Part shown: piece by piece, positions 5,486-6,447 of the stretch
Numbering within the stretch: the first letter of the stretch is position 1
How the letters are laid out: every line of letters starts with the position of its first letter
From: Minisyncoccus sp041650175
Lineage (GTDB): Bacteria > Patescibacteriota > Minisyncoccia > Minisyncoccales > Minisyncoccaceae
NCBI GenBank assembly: GCA_041650175.1
Contig: JBAZLS010000029.1
Location: 1 to 6,447 of the forward strand
Reading direction: 5' to 3'
Length of the DNA stretch: 6,447 nt
Made by a program: the position numbers and the translations under genes
The notes under the pieces: model-generated
Seen by the model: the letters and a program-made list of their open reading frames with translations, nothing else
Databases searched by the model: none
What the model was told of the DNA's origin: nothing

Positions 5486-5986
5486 ATGACCAAAAAAGAC
5501 TTATCTCTTACTACTTCAGCCGTTAAAGATTGCGATCGTACGGGAGATGGAAATATAAAGACGGAAGTAAAACAAAGAATCATTAAATCAATTAAGTATT
5601 ACTTAAAAAACAATGGTCGAGCAAACATTTCAGAAATGGCAGTTGCACTCGGACTGACGAGGCAAACAACCAAAAATTTCGTAGGCGAAATATTAGAAGA
5701 ATGGCATCAAGAACAAAAAGAAAGCCAAAACTGCCAAATCCTCATTCAATCAAAATGGCTGGAAAATATTATTGATGATATAAGTCAAAATCCAGAAACA
5801 TATGATAAGGGAAAAATTGCAGTAATTAATTTAAAATCGGCATTATTCGGTAAGCTTAATGCTCTTCAAAAATTAGATCAAAAAATAGGTGCAACTGAGA
5901 TTAATTTTTATGTAACAAAAAATAGTAATATCAAAGAATTACCAATTCAAAATGATTCAGAAAATAGTAATAAAATTATTTCTTAA
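5486..5986 (+). CDS. HTH protein, small-terminase-like or phage regulator
   Basis: This is a 166-residue protein. A helical N-terminal half, TEVKQRIIKSIKYYLKNNGRANISEM, leads into a helix-turn-helix (about 46-70: NISEMAVALGLTRQTTKNFVGEIL) and EEWHQEQ. The second half has WLENIIDDISQNPETYDKGKIAVINLKSALFGKLNALQKL (91-130), then a polar, disordered tail. HTH plus a helical oligomerisation region followed immediately by a ParB-nuclease gene is the gene order of phage packaging or early modules, where small terminase subunits have this shape. A transcriptional regulator is the alternative. The ATG at 5486 follows AAAAAT with no Shine-Dalgarno; the AGAGG at 5446-5450 is 35 bases too far away. The stop is 8 bases before the next ATG, so the two genes are one operon. 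Confidence 0.8.
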   Translation: MTKKDLSLTTSAVKDCDRTGDGNIKTEVKQRIIKSIKYYLKNNGRANISEMAVALGLTRQTTKNFVGEILEEWHQEQKESQNCQILIQSKWLENIIDDISQNPETYDKGKIAVINLKSALFGKLNALQKLDQKIGATEINFYVTKNSNIKELPIQNDSENSNKIIS

Positions 5987-5994
5987 ACAAAAAA

Positions 5995-6447
5995 ATGAAA
6001 AACACAAACATCAAAACAGTAATGGTAGACATAGATAAACTAAAGCCCGCAATTTATAACCCTCGCACATTAAGCGAGGAACAGGAAAGACATTTAACAG
6101 AAAGTATCAAACAATTCGATTTAGTAGATCCGATTATCGCCAATAAATATAAAGGACGAGAAAATACTGTAATTTCCGGCCACCAGAGATTACGAGTGGC
6201 AAGTAAGCTTGGGTACAAGAAGGTACCCGTAATCTATCTTGAACTAAATGAAGAACAGGAAAAAAGGCTAAATTTACATATGAATCACTCGACTGGCTCA
6301 TGGAGTATCGAAAAACTCAAAGAGCTTGATATAGACTTATTGGTTGACATCGGATTTAACGATTCTGAGTTAAGAGATATTTGGGATGATGTTTTAGAAA
6401 TAGAGGACGATGATTTTAATGAAGAGAAAGAGTTAGAGAAAATAAAA
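5995..6447 (+). CDS. ParB/Srx-fold N-terminal nuclease-domain protein, partial (C-terminus outside window)
   Basis: The frame is open from the ATG at 5995 to the window end; 151 residues are visible. The ParB-type domain covers about 7-100: VDIDKLKPAIYNPRTLS with the NPR box (22-24), ESIKQFDLVDPIIAN, and VISGHQRLRVASKLGYKKVPVIYL (59-82). SGHQRLRVA occupies the position of the GERR nucleotide-binding box of chromosomal ParB. Then LNLHMNHSTGSWSIEKLKEL (92-111) follows, as in phage and island ParB proteins (usually ending LNxxxNxxxGxWD). Such proteins often continue into, or sit beside, a DNA methyltransferase and precede the large terminase. It is unlikely to be a partition protein: there is no ParA and no parS-like site in view. 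The tail becomes acidic (EIEDDDFNEEKELE). There is no Shine-Dalgarno, and it lies 8 bp after the HTH gene. Confidence 0.88.
   Translation, partial: MKNTNIKTVMVDIDKLKPAIYNPRTLSEEQERHLTESIKQFDLVDPIIANKYKGRENTVISGHQRLRVASKLGYKKVPVIYLELNEEQEKRLNLHMNHSTGSWSIEKLKELDIDLLVDIGFNDSELRDIWDDVLEIEDDDFNEEKELEKIK

Noticed and set aside
1..6447. CRISPR array, tRNA, rRNA, transposase or integrase, and alternative genetic code
   Set aside because: No regularly spaced repeats, no cloverleaf or rRNA signature, no transposase or recombinase motifs, and no in-frame TGA in any supported gene.

Overview
The window is AT-rich with standard genetic code (no in-frame TGA in any convincing gene). Shine-Dalgarno signals are missing in front of almost every gene, while two near-consensus sigma70-type promoters are easy to see. 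Together with the lineage-flavoured families present (a DUF2779-type nuclease, a hypothetical protein with a possible winged-helix C-terminal domain, and a ParB-nuclease protein of phage type), this suggests an accessory region of an AT-rich bacterium. A Patescibacteria/CPR-like host is my best guess, but it is not proven by the sequence.

Left part (1-4246, all minus strand): a run of five genes read from right to left. First comes a 691-residue SF2 helicase with an excisionase/MerR-like helix-turn-helix at its N-terminus. Next is a small Cys-rich zinc-ribbon protein whose start overlaps the helicase end. Its stop directly abuts the start of a HEPN-like protein. After 57 bp comes a 196-residue helical protein with a WW...YNKVKHNR motif, also possibly HEPN-related. 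After another 95 bp comes the N-terminal 210 residues of a Cas4-like PD-(D/E)XK nuclease of the DUF2779 family, cut by the window edge. Helicase, zinc ribbon, HEPN-type putative RNase and Fe-S nuclease in one directional run look like a defence or nucleic-acid-processing locus. I do not recognise it as a named system. The helicase and zinc-ribbon genes are clearly more GC-rich than the two genes after them, so the cluster looks assembled from parts.

Middle (4247-4570): a 324-bp divergent intergenic region. On the minus strand there is a TTGACA-17-TATCAT promoter so close to the helicase ATG that the mRNA would be almost leaderless. Ten-bp phased GATAKCAAAT repeats cover its -10 and spacer and are good operator candidates, perhaps for the helicase's own HTH domain. 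On the plus strand there is a perfect TTGACA-18-TATAAT promoter preceded by two tandem ACTCACAT units. It is followed by a 140-nt leader holding a possible 18-codon leader peptide, mutually exclusive small hairpins and an intrinsic terminator before the first gene. This is either an attenuator or a separate ~125-nt small RNA.

Right part (4571-6447, plus strand): a 248-residue uncharacterised protein closed by a strong terminator, a 123-bp gap carrying a second copy of that terminator's hairpin core, and then two closely spaced genes. These are a helix-turn-helix protein resembling phage small-terminase-type or regulatory proteins, and a ParB/Srx-fold nuclease-domain protein that runs off the window. 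The pair resembles the DNA-packaging or early region of a prophage or other mobile element.
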